From assembly GCF_002086285.1 (NCBI RefSeq), contig NZ_MVHU01000022.1:17952-81951 (forward strand): a stretch of DNA of 64,000 nucleotides, written 5' to 3'. Below are positions 19,315 through 27,336 of the stretch, one piece after another. The position numbers and the translations under genes are program-made. Every line of letters begins with the position of its first letter. Within the stretch, counting starts at the first letter, position 1. This DNA comes from Mycolicibacter kumamotonensis (GTDB taxonomy: Bacteria > Actinomycetota > Actinomycetes > Mycobacteriales > Mycobacteriaceae). A model generated the notes under the pieces. It saw only the letters and a program-made list of their open reading frames with translations. It searched no databases and was not told the DNA's origin.

Positions 19315-20283
19315 CTACCAGCCGCGTTCGGCGAGCCGGTGCGGTTGTGCGATGTCCTCGACGTTGATGCCGACCATCGCCTCGCCCAACCCGCGCGACA
19401 CCCGGGCCAGCACATCAGGGTCGTCATAGAAGGTGGTGGCTTTGACGATGGCGGCCGCGCGCGCCGCCGGATCACCGGACTTGAAGATGCCCGAACCCAC
19501 GAACACACCCTCGGCGCCGAGCTGCATCATCATCGCCGCGTCGGCCGGCGTCGCGATGCCCCCGGCGGTGAACAGCGTCACCGGCAGCTTGCCGGCCTTG
19601 GCGACTTCGGCGACCAGGTCGTAAGGCGCCTGCAATTCTTTTGCCGCGACGAATAATTCGTCTTCAGACAGTGACGTGAGCCGGCGGATCTCGCCGCCGA
19701 TGGCACGCATGTGGGTGGTGGCGTTGGAGACGTCCCCGGTTCCGGCCTCACCTTTGGAGCGGATCATGGCCGCTCCCTCGGTGATCCGGCGCAGCGCCTC
19801 ACCCAGGTTGGTCGCGCCGCACACGAACGGAACGGTGAACTGCCACTTGTCGATGTGGTGCTGATAGTCGGCCGGGGTGAGGACCTCCGACTCGTCGATG
19901 TAGTCCACTCCGAGGCTCTGCAGGATCTGCGCTTCGACGAAGTGGCCGATGCGCGCCTTGGCCATCACCGGGATGGTCACCGCGGAGATGATGCTCTCGA
20001 TCATGTCCGGGTCGCTCATCCGCGACACCCCGCCCTGGGCGCGGATGTCGGCGGGCACCCGCTCCAGCGCCATCACCGCGACGGCGCCGGCGCCCTCCGC
20101 GATGCGGGCCTGCTCGGGCGTGACGACGTCCATGATGACGCCGCCCTTGAGCATCTCGGCCATGCCGCGCTTGACCCGCGCTGTTCCGGTCTGTCCGCCG
20201 GCTGTATTAAGGCGCCGCTGCTCCGCATCGCTTTGCGCTGCGTCGTCGTCGGCGCGCGAGCCGTTCTGGGCCGCGCTGTCCAC
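19315..20283 (-). CDS. pdxS: Pyridoxal 5'-phosphate synthase subunit PdxS
   Basis: Protein of 322 residues from GTG 20283, with GGAG upstream; the open frame extends further but the extra residues are not PdxS-like. The (beta/alpha)8 enzyme builds PLP from ribose 5-phosphate, glyceraldehyde 3-phosphate and PdxT-derived ammonia. The catalytic lysines lie in [17 protein letters not shown] and [15 protein letters not shown] segments, and [15 protein letters not shown] is the conserved phosphate-binding region. The N-terminal 30 residues ([17 protein letters not shown]) are a non-conserved hydrophilic tail. Confidence 0.95.
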   Translation of the reverse strand: MDSAAQNGSRADDDAAQSDAEQRRLNTAGGQTGTARVKRGMAEMLKGGVIMDVVTPEQARIAEGAGAVAVMALERVPADIRAQGGVSRMSDPDMIESIISAVTIPVMAKARIGHFVEAQILQSLGVDYIDESEVLTPADYQHHIDKWQFTVPFVCGATNLGEALRRITEGAAMIRSKGEAGTGDVSNATTHMRAIGGEIRRLTSLSEDELFVAAKELQAPYDLVAEVAKAGKLPVTLFTAGGIATPADAAMMMQLGAEGVFVGSGIFKSGDPAARAAAIVKATTFYDDPDVLARVSRGLGEAMVGINVEDIAQPHRLAERGW

Positions 20284-20363
20284 TGAATGCTTCTCCTCGC
20301 TCGTGATACTCGCCCAGTGTAGTGGGCGCCCGCGACCCGATTTTCGGCGTCGCACCCGCGGGA

Positions 20364-21008
20364 CTATTCCTGCAACGCGAAGACCGGACCTGCCGGCGGC
20401 GGGTCGGCCATCAACGCCGGCAACACGAACACCTGCACGTAGCGGCGGACCCGGTCGGCGTCGTGGGCGCCGGGAATGAGTCCCAGCAGCAGCCCGAGCG
20501 CAACCGACAGTACGAAGCGGGCGGCATCACCGGGGCGAAGCCCGGGCCGCAACTGCTCGCCGGCCTGCTCGAACCCGATCTCGTAGAGGCCCGCCAACAA
20601 CTCGCTGAGGGTCACCGACCGGGCGATCAGTGCCGCGACGTTGCCCTCGTCGCTGTGCTCGGAGATCACCCGCAGCAAGGGATCGTGGGCGACTTCGGTA
20701 GCCACCAGCACCAGCGACTCCGTCACCAGGACGCCCGGGTCGGTCGCCGGTTGCAGCCGGGTGGTGATCTCGGCGATCTTGCGGGCGGCGACCCGCACCA
20801 CCAAGGCGTCGAGCAGCTCGTCCCGGGTGGCGAAGTGGCGGTAGATCACCGCCCGGGTGTAGCCGGCCTCGCGCGCGATCACCTGCATGGTCGAGGCTCG
20901 ATAGCCGCGGCGAGCGAAGGAGCGCTCCGCGGCGTCCAACAACAGCTCTCGGGCGTGCTCGGGGGGGTTACCGCCGCCGGGTGGTCGGCCCCGCCGCCGC
21001 ACCGTCAT
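20364..21008 (-). CDS. TetR-family transcriptional regulator
   Basis: Protein of 214 residues from the ATG at 21008; a second ATG at 21026 would add six. The basic N-terminal tail [10 protein letters not shown] precedes a TetR helix-turn-helix: [39 protein letters not shown]. The C-terminal domain is ligand-binding and not classifiable. It is divergent from the COQ4-like gene, with a near-palindrome overlapping that gene's promoter, so it is probably its repressor. The N-terminal tail and the recognition helix are typical of TetR proteins controlling lipid or redox enzymes, but no effector can be predicted. Confidence 0.88.
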   Translation of the reverse strand: MTVRRRGRPPGGGNPPEHARELLLDAAERSFARRGYRASTMQVIAREAGYTRAVIYRHFATRDELLDALVVRVAARKIAEITTRLQPATDPGVLVTESLVLVATEVAHDPLLRVISEHSDEGNVAALIARSVTLSELLAGLYEIGFEQAGEQLRPGLRPGDAARFVLSVALGLLLGLIPGAHDADRVRRYVQVFVLPALMADPPPAGPVFALQE

Positions 21009-21028
21009 GTCCGGCCCGCTCGGCATAT

Positions 21029-21057
21029 ATGGACATCTTCATTCATTTGTCTATTAT
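21029..21057 (+). promoter_or_regulatory. Promoter with overlapping inverted repeat, TetR/COQ4-like divergent region
   Basis: A -35-like TGGACA (21030-21035) and a -10-like TATTAT (21052-21057) are 16 bp apart, in an AT-rich patch unusual for this window. The inverted repeat ATGGACA (21029-21035) / TGTCTAT (21048-21054), six of seven bases matching, overlaps both elements. A TetR dimer there would block the promoter of the COQ4-like gene. Confidence 0.55.
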
Positions 21058-21105
21058 TAGCCTCACTGCATTCCCCGCGCGTTACCGACGGAGGAGTTGG
21101 TCGGC

Positions 21106-21894
21106 ATGGCTGCGACATACACGGGCGTACCCGAGCAGCGGGATTGGCGGGCGGTGTTCGGTTCCTGGCGCCTGCTGGCCAACCCGGGAAAGAACGGAAG
21201 CTCTGCCTTCGACCTGATCGTGGGCCTCGCGGCGCCGATCCTGGCGCGCAGCTATCACCAGTTGCGGGCCCATCCCAACGGCCGGCGGCTGTTCGCCGAG
21301 AAACCGGATCTGTTGGCGCTGCTGGGCGACGACGACTATCTGGCCTCGCTCCCGGTGGGATCGCTGGGCCACGCCTACCGCTCGTTTCTGCGCACCAACC
21401 GGCTCGATGCCGGGGTATTCGACGTGGACACGGTGATCCGGCCGATCGCCGAGCGCCGCGGCTGGGACGAGGATTTCTTTTTCATGATGCGGCGCGGCAC
21501 CGCCCTGCACGACATGTTCCACACCCTCGGCGGTTACGGGCCGGACATGGGAGGAGAGTTCGGCAACCTCGGCTTCCACTGCGGGCAGATGGAGCCCTCC
21601 GGTGCGCTCAAAGCGCTCAGCCTCGGCCTGCTCGGGTCGGTGATCCCCGCCTCGCCGAGCCGCAAGCTGCGCTATTTTCGCGAGGCGGTACGCCGCGGGC
21701 AACGGGCCGACAACCTGATGGCCGCCCCCTACGAGGAGCTCCTGGATCAGCCGATCGACAAGGTCCGGGCCCTGCTGGGGGTGGAGCCGACGTCTCGCGC
21801 CCACCCCGAGGGGCACCTGTTCATCGGGTGGATGCCGCCGGGGATGACGCCCCCCACGCGCTGGGACTACGACGCGACGCTGCGCAGCGCCTGA
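21106..21894 (+). CDS. COQ4-like protein
   Basis: Protein of 262 residues, ATG at 21106 with GGAGGAG nine bases upstream. The segment ALHDMFHTLGGYGPDMGGEF matches the COQ4 metal motif HDxxH-x11-E exactly, and the context (FFFMMRRGTALHD, a mostly helical protein) fits the COQ4 fold. In eukaryotes COQ4 acts in coenzyme Q biosynthesis and has been linked to the C1 oxidative decarboxylation step. Mycobacteria use menaquinone, so the bacterial substrate must be something else. No signal peptide. Divergent from a TetR regulator; the ADH gene converges on it with a 16-bp gap. Confidence 0.8.
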   Translation: MAATYTGVPEQRDWRAVFGSWRLLANPGKNGSSAFDLIVGLAAPILARSYHQLRAHPNGRRLFAEKPDLLALLGDDDYLASLPVGSLGHAYRSFLRTNRLDAGVFDVDTVIRPIAERRGWDEDFFFMMRRGTALHDMFHTLGGYGPDMGGEFGNLGFHCGQMEPSGALKALSLGLLGSVIPASPSRKLRYFREAVRRGQRADNLMAAPYEELLDQPIDKVRALLGVEPTSRAHPEGHLFIGWMPPGMTPPTRWDYDATLRSA

Positions 21895-21910
21895 CCGGCC
21901 GGTCGGCTGC

Positions 21911-22933
21911 TCACATGGTCAGCACCATGCGGTAGCGCGCCCGGCCCTGCTCCATGGCGGCATACGCCTCGGCGGCCTGGGCCAGCGGCCGCTCTTCGAC
22001 GCGGGCCCGCACCCCCGACAGCACCGCGAAGGCCATGGTCTCCTCGATATCGCGCGCCGTGCCCGACGGGTGGCCGGTGATGCTGACCCCCGGGGTGATC
22101 AGTTGAACGGGCGCGATCGGTAGCGGATCGGCGGTGACCCCGATGGTGATGAGTTCCCCGCGCGGCGCCAAGCCGCCGACGGTGTCGGCCATCGCTCGCG
22201 AGTTGGCCGCGGTGGCCAGCACCACCGCCACTCCCCCCAGCGCGGCCATCGCCTGGGCTACGTCCCCGGCGGTCGAGTCGATGTAGTGGTGGGCGCCGAG
22301 CGCGCGGGCATCGGCTTCCTTGGCGGCGCCGCGCGCGACCGCGATCGTCTCGAAGCCCATCGCGGCGGCGAACTGCACGCCCAGGTGCCCCAGCCCGCCC
22401 AGCCCGAGCACGGCGACCCGGTCGCCGGGCCGGGCCTTCGTCGACCGCAGTGCGTGGTACGTGGTCACCCCGGCACAGCCCATCGGTGCGGCCTCGACCA
22501 GGGACAACTCCTCGGGGATCCGGGCCAGGGCGTTGGCCGGCACCGTCACCGATTCGGCGTAGCCGCCCGGGTAGTGCCAGCTGGGTACCTGCCCATTGGC
22601 GCAATGAATGAAATCGCCTTTGCGACAAGGAATGCAGTGATTGCAGTTTCCGCCGAACCAACCGACCGCGACCCGCTCGCCGACCTGCCAGTCCGTCACA
22701 CCCGAGCCCAGTTCGGCGATGGTGCCGGCGATCTCGTGCCCGAGCGTCACCGGCCAGGACATCGCGGGGAAGCCACCGTTGACGAAGGCCTGGTCGGTAC
22801 CGCAGACACCGCATGCGGCCACGGCGATCCGGACCTGGCCGGGGCCCGGTGCGGGGGTGTCGACGTCGACCAGAGTCAGTGACGCGCCGGCGGACGGTAC
22901 CTGAACGGCGCGATGGGATCGCTTGGCAGTCAC
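21911..22933 (-). CDS. Zinc-dependent alcohol dehydrogenase (MDR family)
   Basis: Protein of 340 residues. Catalytic zinc ligands are in CGVCGTDQAF and TLGHEIAGTI; the structural zinc set is the four cysteines of NCNHCIPCRKGDFIHC; the Rossmann nucleotide-binding motif is VAVLGLGGLGHLGVQ. The family oxidises alcohols or reduces aldehydes with NAD(P). It converges on the COQ4-like gene and has no operon partner: the next gene, LemA-Nudix, is 60 bp away on the same strand. Substrate not predictable. Confidence 0.9.
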   Translation of the reverse strand: MTAKRSHRAVQVPSAGASLTLVDVDTPAPGPGQVRIAVAACGVCGTDQAFVNGGFPAMSWPVTLGHEIAGTIAELGSGVTDWQVGERVAVGWFGGNCNHCIPCRKGDFIHCANGQVPSWHYPGGYAESVTVPANALARIPEELSLVEAAPMGCAGVTTYHALRSTKARPGDRVAVLGLGGLGHLGVQFAAAMGFETIAVARGAAKEADARALGAHHYIDSTAGDVAQAMAALGGVAVVLATAANSRAMADTVGGLAPRGELITIGVTADPLPIAPVQLITPGVSITGHPSGTARDIEETMAFAVLSGVRARVEERPLAQAAEAYAAMEQGRARYRMVLTM

Positions 22934-22993
22934 CCGTCCAGGCTAGGCGGGGTGGCTTACCGCCAGGGGGGTTTTCCCGCCCGGGGCGCCGCC

Positions 22994-24040
22994 TCAGGTG
23001 ATCCGGCGGATGTCCGGAGCCGTACCGGCGGCGTCGGCCAGCCGGGCCGCCTCGGCGAGGCGCTCGCCCAGTTGCAGCGGGTAGACCTTTTCGCCGCCGG
23101 CGGCCAACTGCGCGATCGTGTCGGCGTCGCACCAGCGGTGCCCGTGCAGGTAGCTCCGCTCCAGCCCGGTTCGAGCGGCCCCGGACGGCTCGAACCGGCC
23201 GGTGCGGTGGACGAAGAAGAACTCCTGGCTGTCGAGCCGTTCGCCGTTGAACTCGAAGGCGGCGTCGCGGCGCCAGATCGGTCCGATCAGCTCGCCGGGG
23301 TCGACCGTCAGGCCGGTCTCCTCGGCCAGTTCGCGTGCGGCCGCGTCGGCCAGCGGTTCATCGGGCAGCACCTGCCCGCCCACGGTGAACCACCAGCGCG
23401 GTGCCGGGTTGTCGGCATCGTCGGGCAGGGCCGGGTCGCGGCCGCGCAGCAGCAGCACCGACCCCGTCTCGTCGAGCAGCACCACCCGCGCCGAGACGCG
23501 CGGATCCAGCACTCCGTGATCGCCGTGCGCAATCATGCCTGCCCGTTCGACGATCTCGAAATATGTTGGCATGGGCGCGGTCCCGCCCAGATGCAATGCC
23601 CGCACCAGTGGCCGTTCGCGCAGTGCCACCGTGTCGCGGACGGCGTCGTTGTGAAACCGGCGGGCCAGCAGCACCCGGGCCTCGGCGTCGGCCAGTTCCG
23701 CGACCATCGCCGGTGGCAATGACGCGGCGTCGACCATCGCCAGTTCGGCCGACAACGCGTTCTCGGCCGTCTCACGCACGTCGCGCGACGCGCGCTCGGC
23801 CACATCGGCCAGGGCGGCCAGCCGCCGGCCGGCCACCGCATCGCCGTAGGCCTCGATCGCTACGGTCCGGGCCACCACGGCCCGGCGCGCCAGGGCTCCG
23901 TCCAGCGCCTGCCAGGACAGGTCGCAGCGCACGTGCAGCCGGTTGAGCCGGTTAGCGGTCTGGTAGGCCCAGCCCACCGCCGCGGCCAGCACCGCCACGG
24001 CGACCAGCACCAGCACGGTGCCGGCGATCGTCGGGCCCAT
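22994..24040 (-). CDS. LemA-like membrane domain fused to Nudix hydrolase
   Basis: Protein of 348 residues. A single N-terminal membrane helix (AGTVLVLVAVAVLAAAVGWA) is followed by about 140 helical residues like LemA (NRLNRLHVRCDLSWQALDGA near the start and LLARRFHNDAVRD near the end). The C-terminal half is a Nudix domain: the box G-QVLPD-E-PLADAAA-RELAEETGL matches Gx5Ex7REUxEExGU exactly. Nudix enzymes hydrolyse nucleoside diphosphates linked to another moiety. The gene ends one base into the pimA stop region and heads the PIM block, where M. tuberculosis Rv2609c sits in my memory. The helix probably places the enzyme at the membrane; the cytoplasmic or external side cannot be told. Confidence 0.82.
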   Translation of the reverse strand: MGPTIAGTVLVLVAVAVLAAAVGWAYQTANRLNRLHVRCDLSWQALDGALARRAVVARTVAIEAYGDAVAGRRLAALADVAERASRDVRETAENALSAELAMVDAASLPPAMVAELADAEARVLLARRFHNDAVRDTVALRERPLVRALHLGGTAPMPTYFEIVERAGMIAHGDHGVLDPRVSARVVLLDETGSVLLLRGRDPALPDDADNPAPRWWFTVGGQVLPDEPLADAAARELAEETGLTVDPGELIGPIWRRDAAFEFNGERLDSQEFFFVHRTGRFEPSGAARTGLERSYLHGHRWCDADTIAQLAAGGEKVYPLQLGERLAEAARLADAAGTAPDIRRIT

Positions 24041-25164
24041 CAGTCGCCCACCGAGACCTTCCGGCCGACGCCGGCGACCGTCTCGTAGACCCGGATGATC
24101 TGGCCGGCCACCACCGACCAGTCGTAGCGTCGGACCGCCTCGCGGCCCGCCGCCACGTATGACGCCCGCAGCGCGTCGTCGTCGAGCACCTCTATCAAGG
24201 CGGCGGCCAGGGCCGCATGGTCATCGACCGGCACCAGCCGGCCGGCCTGCCCGTCGCGCAGCACCCGGCGGAACGCGTCCAGGTCGCTGGCGACTACCGC
24301 GGCGCCGGCCGCCATCGCCTCGGCAAGCACGATGCCGAAGCTCTCACCGCCGGTGTTCGGCGCACAGTAGACGTCGGCGCTGCGCAGCGCCGACGCCTTC
24401 TCGGTATCGTCGACTTGCCCCAGGAACCGCAGATGCCCGGCCAATTTTCCTGCAGTGCTGCGTAATTCGGGCTCATCACCGCGGCCGACGATCAGCACTT
24501 CGAGATCGGGGAACTTCGCGACCAGCGCCGGCAGCGCCCCCAGCAAGACCGCCATTCCCTTGCGGGGCTCGTCGTAGCGGCCCAGGAACAACACCGTACG
24601 GCCGCTGCGCGGATAGCCGGGCAACGGCTGCGCCATGGCGAACGCGGCCACATCGACCCCGTTGGGGATCTCCACCGCGTCGGATCCCAGCGCCTCCATC
24701 TGCCAGCGCCGGGCCAGATCCGAGACCGCGATGCGGCCGATGATCTTTTCGTGCATCGGCCGCAGCAGGCCCTGGGCCATGCTCAGCGTCAGCGATTTCG
24801 TCGTCGAGGTGTGAAACGTGGCCACGATCGGGCCCTCGGCCACGTTCAGGGCCAGCATCGACAGGCTGGGGGCGTTCGGCTCGTGCAGGTGCAACACGTC
24901 GAATTCAGCCCGCATGAGCCACTTCTTGACCTTGCGATGCGCGGCGGGGCTGAACTGCAGCCGAGCCACCGACCCGTTGTAGGGGATCGCGAGGGCCTTG
25001 CCGGCGGAGACGACGTAGTCGGGCAGCTCCACATGCGGCGAGGCCGGCGCCAGCACACTGACCTCGTGTCCGCGGGCACGCAACACCTCGGCCAGCTGCA
25101 GCACATGCGCCTGCACCCCGCCCGGCACGTCGAACGAGTAGGGGCAGACCATGCCGATCCGCAT
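24040..25164 (-). CDS. pimA: Phosphatidyl-myo-inositol mannosyltransferase PimA
   Basis: Protein of 374 residues from ATG 25164 (RIGMVCPYSFDVPGGVQAHV). A GT4 glycosyltransferase: the Gly-rich loop is in PYSFDVPGGVQ, FLGRYDEPRKGMAVLLGAL marks the nucleotide-sugar domain, and ESFGIVLAEAMAAG is the E-x7-E motif. It adds the first mannose from GDP-mannose to phosphatidylinositol on the inner face of the membrane. The ATG overlaps the upstream acyltransferase stop by one base (TGATG). Together with pgsA1 and the acyltransferase it forms the known PIM block. Confidence 0.95.
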   Translation of the reverse strand: MRIGMVCPYSFDVPGGVQAHVLQLAEVLRARGHEVSVLAPASPHVELPDYVVSAGKALAIPYNGSVARLQFSPAAHRKVKKWLMRAEFDVLHLHEPNAPSLSMLALNVAEGPIVATFHTSTTKSLTLSMAQGLLRPMHEKIIGRIAVSDLARRWQMEALGSDAVEIPNGVDVAAFAMAQPLPGYPRSGRTVLFLGRYDEPRKGMAVLLGALPALVAKFPDLEVLIVGRGDEPELRSTAGKLAGHLRFLGQVDDTEKASALRSADVYCAPNTGGESFGIVLAEAMAAGAAVVASDLDAFRRVLRDGQAGRLVPVDDHAALAAALIEVLDDDALRASYVAAGREAVRRYDWSVVAGQIIRVYETVAGVGRKVSVGD

Positions 25165-26108
25165 CAGCTCTCCCCCAGGCGCGCCCGTCGCGATTCGGGA
25201 AGGTCGGCCACCCACTGCGGCTGCATCATGTGCCAGTCTTCCGGATAGACGGCGATGCCCTCGGCGAAGGTGTCGGCCAGAGCCTGGGTGATCGCATCGA
25301 CATCCCCGCTGGAGCAGTCCAGCGGCGAATGGATCCGGATTCCCCAACCGTCGCCGTCGAACCAGCAGTGCGCCGGCAGCAGCGCCGCTCCGGTGTCGAT
25401 GGCGAGCTTGGCCGGGCCGGCGGGCATCCGGGTGGTCTCGCCGAAGAAGTCGACCGCCACGCCGCTGCGGGTCAGGTCGCGGTCGGCCATCAGGCAGACC
25501 AGCCCGTTGGCCGTCAGTCGCTCGGCCAGCACTTCGTACGGGGGGCGTTCGCCGCCGGACAGCGGCAGGACTTCGAAGCCGAGGCTTTCCCGGAAGTCGA
25601 CGAAGCGCCGGTACAGCGACTCGGGTTTGAGCCGTTCGGCGACCGTGGTGAACCCGCCGTGGGTCTGCGCCAGCCAGACCCCGGCCATGTCCCAGTTGCC
25701 GCTGTGCGGCAACGCCAGCACCGCGCCGCGACCGGTCTGCAGCGCGGCCTCGATGTACTGCTTGCCCCGCACCGAACCGTGCAGCCGCCCGGCCAACGCG
25801 GCGTGATCCATGGTGGGCAGCCGGAAGGCCTCGCGCCAGTACCGGGCATAGGAGGCCAGCGAGGACCGCATCAGCGCCGCCGGCACCTGGTCCGGTGTCA
25901 CCCCCAGCACACGAGCCAGGTTCTTGCGCAACTGTTCGGGTCCCCTGCCGCGGGCCGCGATCAACGCGCCCGCATCGAATGCGTTGCGGGCGACGAATTC
26001 CGGTAGCGCGCGCACCATCATCCAGCCCGCGGCGAAGCCGGCGTCGGTGGCCCAGGCGTCCAGCTGGCTGAGCCCGGGAACTCGCAGACCGCTCGGGAGG
26101 AATGTCAC
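25164..26108 (-). CDS. Phosphatidylinositol mannoside acyltransferase (PatA-like)
   Basis: Protein of 314 residues starting at GTG 26108, overlapping the pgsA1 stop by four bases. It belongs to the LpxL/HtrB-type lipid A acyltransferase superfamily: the catalytic motif is the H-x4-D of LPHSGNWDMAG, with CLMADRDLTRSGVAVDFFG downstream. In mycobacteria the gene at this position (Rv2611c) acylates the 6-position of the mannose of PIM1/PIM2 using acyl-CoA on the cytoplasmic face. Gene order pgsA1-acyltransferase-pimA is as expected, which supports the specific role. Confidence 0.92.
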   Translation of the reverse strand: MTFLPSGLRVPGLSQLDAWATDAGFAAGWMMVRALPEFVARNAFDAGALIAARGRGPEQLRKNLARVLGVTPDQVPAALMRSSLASYARYWREAFRLPTMDHAALAGRLHGSVRGKQYIEAALQTGRGAVLALPHSGNWDMAGVWLAQTHGGFTTVAERLKPESLYRRFVDFRESLGFEVLPLSGGERPPYEVLAERLTANGLVCLMADRDLTRSGVAVDFFGETTRMPAGPAKLAIDTGAALLPAHCWFDGDGWGIRIHSPLDCSSGDVDAITQALADTFAEGIAVYPEDWHMMQPQWVADLPESRRARLGES

Positions 26109-26767
26109 GATCCGTCTGGTCCCTCGCCGTCGGCGTCCTGCAACGGTTTCACCGCGCCCGGCGAGGTGCGCACGGTGTGCAGACGTTGGGCGCAGGTGAC
26201 CAGGCTGGCCACCGCCAGCAGCCACATGGCCACGTGCAGCGCCCACGGCAGCGGGTACACCGGCAGGTCGGACAATCCGGCGCCCACCAGCACGATGATC
26301 AGCCGTTCCGGGCGTTCGATGTAACCACCGTCGCCACGCAGGCCGCTGGCTTCGGCGCGCGCCTTGATGTAGGAGATCACCTGGGAAGTCACCAGGCAGA
26401 TCAACGTCGCGACGACCAGCGGGGCACTGTCCAGGCCGAACGCCGCCCACCACGCCAGCCCGCAGAACACCGCGCCGTCGCTGATCCGGTCGCAGGTCGC
26501 GTCCAGCACCGCCCCGAAAGCGCTGCCGCCGCCGCTTTCGCGGGCCATCGCCCCGTCGAGCATGTCGAAGTGCACGAAGAACCAGACCACCAACGTGCCG
26601 GCGAACAGTTGACCCGTCGGAAACAGTGTCAGCGCCGCCAGCACCGCACCGGCGGTACCCAGGATCGTGACGATGTCGGCGGTGAGCCCGGCCCGCAGGA
26701 ACGCCCGCGCCACCGGAGTGGTGATACCGGCGAACGTCGCTCGGGACAGGAAAGGCAGTCTGCTCAT
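26105..26767 (-). CDS. pgsA1: Phosphatidylinositol phosphate synthase
   Basis: Protein of 220 residues, polytopic membrane enzyme. The CDP-alcohol phosphotransferase signature D-G-x2-A-R-x8-G-x3-D-x3-D is complete in LDGAMARESGGGSAFGAVLD followed by ATCD. It condenses CDP-diacylglycerol with inositol phosphate to make phosphatidylinositol phosphate, the base of PIMs, lipomannan and lipoarabinomannan. The start at ATG 26767 overlaps the HIT gene stop by four bases. The C-terminus is a short hydrophilic tail. Confidence 0.94.
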   Translation of the reverse strand: MSRLPFLSRATFAGITTPVARAFLRAGLTADIVTILGTAGAVLAALTLFPTGQLFAGTLVVWFFVHFDMLDGAMARESGGGSAFGAVLDATCDRISDGAVFCGLAWWAAFGLDSAPLVVATLICLVTSQVISYIKARAEASGLRGDGGYIERPERLIIVLVGAGLSDLPVYPLPWALHVAMWLLAVASLVTCAQRLHTVRTSPGAVKPLQDADGEGPDGS

Positions 26768-27336
26768 TGTTGTTTCGCCCACTCGTCGGCGAGCAGCCGG
26801 CGAGTGTCGCGCAGCAACTGCGGGATCACTTTGGAGCCGCCGACGATCGTGATGAAGTTCGCGTCGCCACCCCAGCGCGGCACGACATGCACGTGCAGAT
26901 GCTCGGCCAGCGACCCGCCGGCCGACTCGCCCAGGTTCAGACCGACGTTGAACCCGTGCGGGCGCGACACCGCCTTGATCACCCGGATGGCTTTCTGGAT
27001 GAACGTCATCAGCTCGGCGCCCTCGGGTTCGGTGAGGTCTTCGAACTCCGAGAACCGTCGGTAGGGCACCACCATCAGGTGGCCGGGGTTGTACGGGTAG
27101 AGGTTGAGCACCGCGTAGACGTATTCGCCGCGCGCCACCACCAGCCCCTCCTCGTCGGAGAGCGTGGGGATGTCGGTGAACGGCTGGCGAGACCGGGCCG
27201 ACCCCGACTCCGCACGGTTGAGGGGCGCCTCGGCCAGATAGGTCATCCGATAAGGAGTCCACAATCGCTCGAGCCGATCGGGCTCACCGACACCGGTGTC
27301 CACGATCCCCTGCTCGCCGCCCCCATCACCGGTCAC
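26764..27336 (-). CDS. HIT-family nucleotide phosphorylase/hydrolase (Ap4A phosphorylase-like)
   Basis: Protein of 190 residues. The histidine triad is [10 protein letters not shown], preceded by [20 protein letters not shown]; the [14 protein letters not shown] strand and [12 protein letters not shown] segment are the core HIT sheet. The M. tuberculosis protein at this position (Rv2613c) has been characterised as a diadenosine tetraphosphate phosphorylase, so the same activity is likely. Four-base overlaps on both sides (thrS upstream, pgsA1 downstream). Confidence 0.9.
   Translation of the reverse strand: MTGDGGGEQGIVDTGVGEPDRLERLWTPYRMTYLAEAPLNRAESGSARSRQPFTDIPTLSDEEGLVVARGEYVYAVLNLYPYNPGHLMVVPYRRFSEFEDLTEPEGAELMTFIQKAIRVIKAVSRPHGFNVGLNLGESAGGSLAEHLHVHVVPRWGGDANFITIVGGSKVIPQLLRDTRRLLADEWAKQQ

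Noticed and set aside
21893..21904. GACCGGCCGGTC palindrome at the end of the COQ4-like gene as operator or terminator
   Set aside because: No loop and located over a stop codon between convergent genes; such GC-rich palindromes are expected by chance here.
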